64,000 nt of DNA from Nymphaea colorata. Its lineage: Eukaryota > Streptophyta > Magnoliopsida > Nymphaeales > Nymphaeaceae. The translations under genes were made by a program, and so were the position numbers. The DNA is taken from assembly GCF_008831285.2 (NCBI RefSeq), contig NC_045140.1:20272370-20336369 (forward strand). Direction: 5' to 3'. The notes beneath the pieces were generated by a model that saw only the letters and a list, made by a program, of their open reading frames with translations, was not told the origin of the DNA and did not search any database. Each line of letters starts with the position of its first letter. The stretch's first letter is position 1. Positions 61,090-64,000 of the stretch are shown piece by piece.

Positions 61090-61740
61090 ATCGATGACCA
61101 ATTTATTCTTTATGCTGATGGTCTTAGTCTTTGGGGATCATTATATCCGTTCTTGAAGAACTTGCTCATAATTCAGATGGTTTGGCAATGAATGGTGATA
61201 AATCATCTACTTCTATTTTCATTTTGTTGATTTGATATGCAACATCAAATTCTATAAATTTTTGATTGGCAGAAAGGTCTTCTTCTTTATGTTTGCCGTG
61301 ATCTTCCACGCTCTCCTAGCGTGGCATCTCCGTTCATGTTCCGATTATGGGCCTCTTTCATGGCGATCACATATTCATCACTGCATTCCTTTCGGACCAA
61401 AAAAATTCCTCTGGTCGAAGCGTTTGTAGAGTTGGAAGCGCCTAATGGGGAGAACGAAAGCGGGCCACGAGCTGTTCAATTGGGATTTTGGCAACGCATG
61501 CTCCATTATAATTTTGCAGTTCGATGGATAAGGATACCTCTGTCTCCATTTATGAAGCTGTCACAGAATGGAAGGCAGCTTCTTCGCCTTCACTTGGCTG
61601 TGGCTATTTACTGCAACTATCCGACGTAAGACATTCTGGGTTGGATTAAAAATGTGGCAGGCATTTTAAATTTCATGAGCAATGTTATTGGGATTGGAGC
61701 CCTCGAGATTGGAAGGTTGCTGAATGTGAACTTAGTCTGT
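61090..61740 (+). mobile_element. Degenerate LINE (non-LTR retrotransposon) fragment
   Basis: Translation from 61093 gives DDQFILYADGLSLWG, which resembles the reverse-transcriptase palm motif with YADD changed to YADG. After a frameshift near 61150, the next frame gives LEELAHNSDGLAMNGDKSST, matching the segment that follows the palm motif in plant LINEs. Downstream open pieces up to about 61620 may be the C-terminal part of the same ORF2, but I am not sure of them. The element is broken by frameshifts and stops and cannot be active. Confidence 0.55.
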
Positions 61741-62024
61741 AATTTCACATTTTTTTAAAAAAAAAATTGTTCTCTGTCAGTTATCTGTTCTTATTCTTTG
61801 TTACATTTAGTCATGCGATAAAGGTAAGGTTGTCCTCCCTGCAGCTCAGATCGGAAAGAATAAATGTAACCTGATCAGGCCTAGGTCTGATATAAAATTT
61901 TACCAAATCTTACCTGGCCCCGTTGATCTTATGCTCTGAAAGAAAATATCAAGCGGCTTCCTTTTTCCCTTTTTGCTTGTCACATAATAATACTCATTAA
62001 ATGCTGACACGTTAAACTTATTAA

Positions 62025-62321
62025 GGGGGTGTTTGGGTGATACTTCAAAACCACATTTTTGGAGGCAAAGCCTGGTTTTGCCTCAAAACCAGCTTTTTTA
62101 AGTGTTTGGTTGCCATCAAAACTGGGTTTCTTAAAAACCTGGTTTTGACAAAACGTGGTTGTGTAAAAGGGAGTGAAAACCTGGTCTCCTTTTAGAAAAC
62201 CAGGTTTTGGATATGTGACCCTAAAAAAAAAAACAAGGCTTTAAACTCATTAAAAAGCTTGGTTTTCATAAAACCTAGCTTTACAAAACTGGGTTAGAGA
62301 AGAGTGTCGTTCAAACGCCTC
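62025..62321. mobile_element. Degraded Tourist-like MITE, second copy
   Basis: The left end gggggtgtttgggtgatact and the right end agtgtcgttcaaacgcctc are imperfect inverted repeats. The interior shares atcaaaactgggttt and repeated aaacctggttttg with the MITE at 28615-28841. The left flank is TTAA; a matching target duplication on the right is not visible. Confidence 0.6.
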
Positions 62322-63011
62322 TGGGGAATATGCACCCAGCTGTTGAATTCCTGACCTTCTTTTAAATTCAAAGGTGTGAAGACCTTAAAGTAGAAAAACA
62401 AAAGAACTTAGTTCGCTTGAGTTGCTGGAGAAAGTCCAGCAGGCATCCAAGATCTTATGGCAAATCAGAAACTGTCGAGCAGGAAAATGCCAAGATTTGG
62501 CGATCAAACTCAGTTTGCAGCGAGAAAACACGACTCTAGGATCAATTTTTCTGTCACTATTTTTCTCTTGTAACACAAACATGCAAGTTTTATTGTTTCC
62601 TTTCCGAATACTTCCCGCCTTTTTAGTGTACTGTTTTTCTCAGTCCCGAGGCGGACCGTTCGTTTCAGCGGGGATAGCAAAAGCTTAAATCCCGGAAGAG
62701 TTTTGAAAAGGAATTTGTTTCATTATGAACGAACTAGATATGGTGTTCTTGTTCCCAAAACTTGAGCCAGTTGTCACTAGTACGAAGAAGTAATACAAAA
62801 AGAAATGATATATCTATAATATGATGAGGTCATTTACATCAGTAAGAGCAACCCAAACCCAGCCACCGATGAAATTCATTGGTTATTGCGGTAACTACAT
62901 CACATCCAGTTTGAAGGCAAAACCAAAGAGAAAAATGAAACAAAATGATCGTCAATTCCCTCCTCCACCGTCCACTATGCAGCAATTGTATCAACGAGGC
63001 CGCTTGTTTGA

Positions 63012-63879
63012 TTAAACGGTGTAGTGCTGCTGGATCGTGTCTATGTCTAAGCCCTTCAACTTCACCACGGACTCTACATGTCCTTTAAGGGTGTGGAGCT
63101 CCCGCAACCTGCAATTAAAGGGTATACGATTGAAACGCGTAAGATGAGAGAACTAGGAAAGTAGTTCGAATTTTACAAAGAAAATCGGAAGTGATTTTAA
63201 CCCTAAGACTGTAACAGTGGGTGGGATCCAGTGTAACCCCCTTATGAAGCAAGGTGTTCCTTCACACACTAGAGGTTTGATGAACATCCATCTTTGTTCT
63301 TTCATAGATCGCACTCGCTCACAGAATGATCCAGTTGGCGACTATGTGCAGATGGCATTCCTTCTTTTTGTTAGTTAGGTCCTTACCTTGCGATTTCAGC
63401 GCGCCTCTTTGCCTGCTCTGCGATCTCCGACAACTCCCTGTAGTCGCTTTTATCGTTGAAAAAGGCGTTGGTGGATGTATCTGGTTGATGAAGCCCATGG
63501 AGGGTGCGCTGAGCAAGAGCCCACTGGGCCTCTCTTTCTCCTCTTCCATAATCCTTTTTGGTTGTGAAGGCAGTCTGCATGCCCAAAAACCAGAATTAAT
63601 TACACGGTTAACATAGAACCAACTTAACAAAAGAAGACATATAAAACAACAAAACAACTGTTTGAGTTATTCCATGTTTCTCCTTTGAAAATGTACCTTG
63701 TTCTGAAGAAGTGAATCCCAAGCCTTTCCACTCAAACCGTAACGGACGGCAAATTTGAAGATGTCGAGAGGAATGTAGAAGACAACGCTGTAAACCCAGA
63801 TCACTCCTGCCCATCCCCACCCTATTCCTTGGATCCTTGCAAAGCCCCAGTCGGCATAGACAGCAATAAGCGTCGCAAT
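63012..63879 (-). CDS. AHA: Plasma-membrane H+-ATPase, C-terminal part (gene continues past the right edge)
   Basis: Three exons, 63879-63697, 63574-63387 and 63108-63012, with GT-AG junctions, encode the last 155 residues. The first visible exon holds two C-terminal membrane segments ([14 protein letters not shown] and [20 protein letters not shown]) and [15 protein letters not shown]. The next carries the cytosolic regulatory domain: [26 protein letters not shown] and [19 protein letters not shown]. The last gives [20 protein letters not shown] and ends DTIQQHYTV. In this family the C-terminus is autoinhibitory, and phosphorylation of the penultimate Thr in the YTV end allows 14-3-3 binding; that end is intact here. 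The P-type pump exports protons and energises transport across the plasma membrane. About 800 upstream residues, including the catalytic Asp, lie outside the window. I see no convincing exon in 63882-64000, which reads as intron. Confidence 0.95.
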
Positions 63880-64000
63880 CTACAAGAAAAGATGCAGCTT
63901 AGTATATCACATTGAAAATATGAGATGCCCAGTGACGCACCTTGTTTTAGGCTTACTACAACTACGGAACACTGCACATCGCTACGTGGTGTTCTTGAAG

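Larger units (their letters stand above)
56576..63011. other. Intergenic region with LINE, MITE and microsatellite
   Basis: No intact gene recognised. The stretch is AT-rich with poly-T runs (57762-57782). A relic of the dispersed 'gaggcgaaaccaag' repeat lies on the minus strand at 58960-59035. A 25 bp direct repeat (tgcccttgatgtatggtggc and following) occurs at 60076 and 60149, and a 23 bp direct repeat (caggtaattaggctaattaa core) at about 60639 and 60728. The LINE relic, the CT/TA microsatellite and the second MITE are listed separately. The part 62320-63011 includes the probable 3'UTR of the proton-pump gene. Confidence 0.5.

Overview
This window is nuclear DNA of a flowering plant. The genes have GT-AG introns. 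The recognisable families are plant-specific or plant-typical: a FAR1-related protein, a SHINE-type ERF, a DUF868 protein and an AHA-type plasma-membrane proton pump. The long gaps hold AT-rich DNA, microsatellites, MITEs, SINE-like and LINE-like relics. Nothing in the sequence lets me name the species. All gene models were built by eye from splice consensus, reading phase and recalled family conservation; no alignment or transcript was available.

Layout from left to right: repeat-rich DNA with a 190 bp tandem duplication (1-3292); a FAR1-RELATED SEQUENCE gene on the minus strand (3293-6038) with a probable non-coding first exon and GC-rich promoter near 7375-7980; a repeat-rich gap with a 45 bp minisatellite (10173-10422); a three-exon PPPDE/DeSI-like protease gene on the plus strand (11330-13053); a 7 kb AT-rich gap; a two-exon SHINE/WIN1-type ERF gene on the minus strand (20186-21185); a 9.5 kb gap with a MITE and an orphan GC-rich island; a 15-exon XPG/UVH3 DNA-repair endonuclease gene on the minus strand (30694-45332); a three-exon ribosomal protein eL39 gene on the plus strand (46988-47381); an 8 kb gap with a SINE-like unit and a broken gene fragment; an intronless DUF868 gene on the plus strand (55640-56575); a gap with a LINE relic and a second MITE; and the last three exons of a plasma-membrane H+-ATPase on the minus strand (63012-63879), whose 5' part lies beyond the right edge.

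The genes are independent single transcription units with no operon or cluster logic. I found no sign of a new multi-gene system. The observations I think most worth checking are a near-perfect 56-residue tandem duplication in the XPG spacer that doubles a ubiquitin-interacting-motif-like segment, an 872 bp transposon with terminal inverted repeats and an 8 bp target duplication in an intron of the same gene, the FAR1-related protein with altered acidic residues in its transposase core and two tandem zinc knuckles, and the low-divergence 45 bp minisatellite upstream of the DeSI gene.
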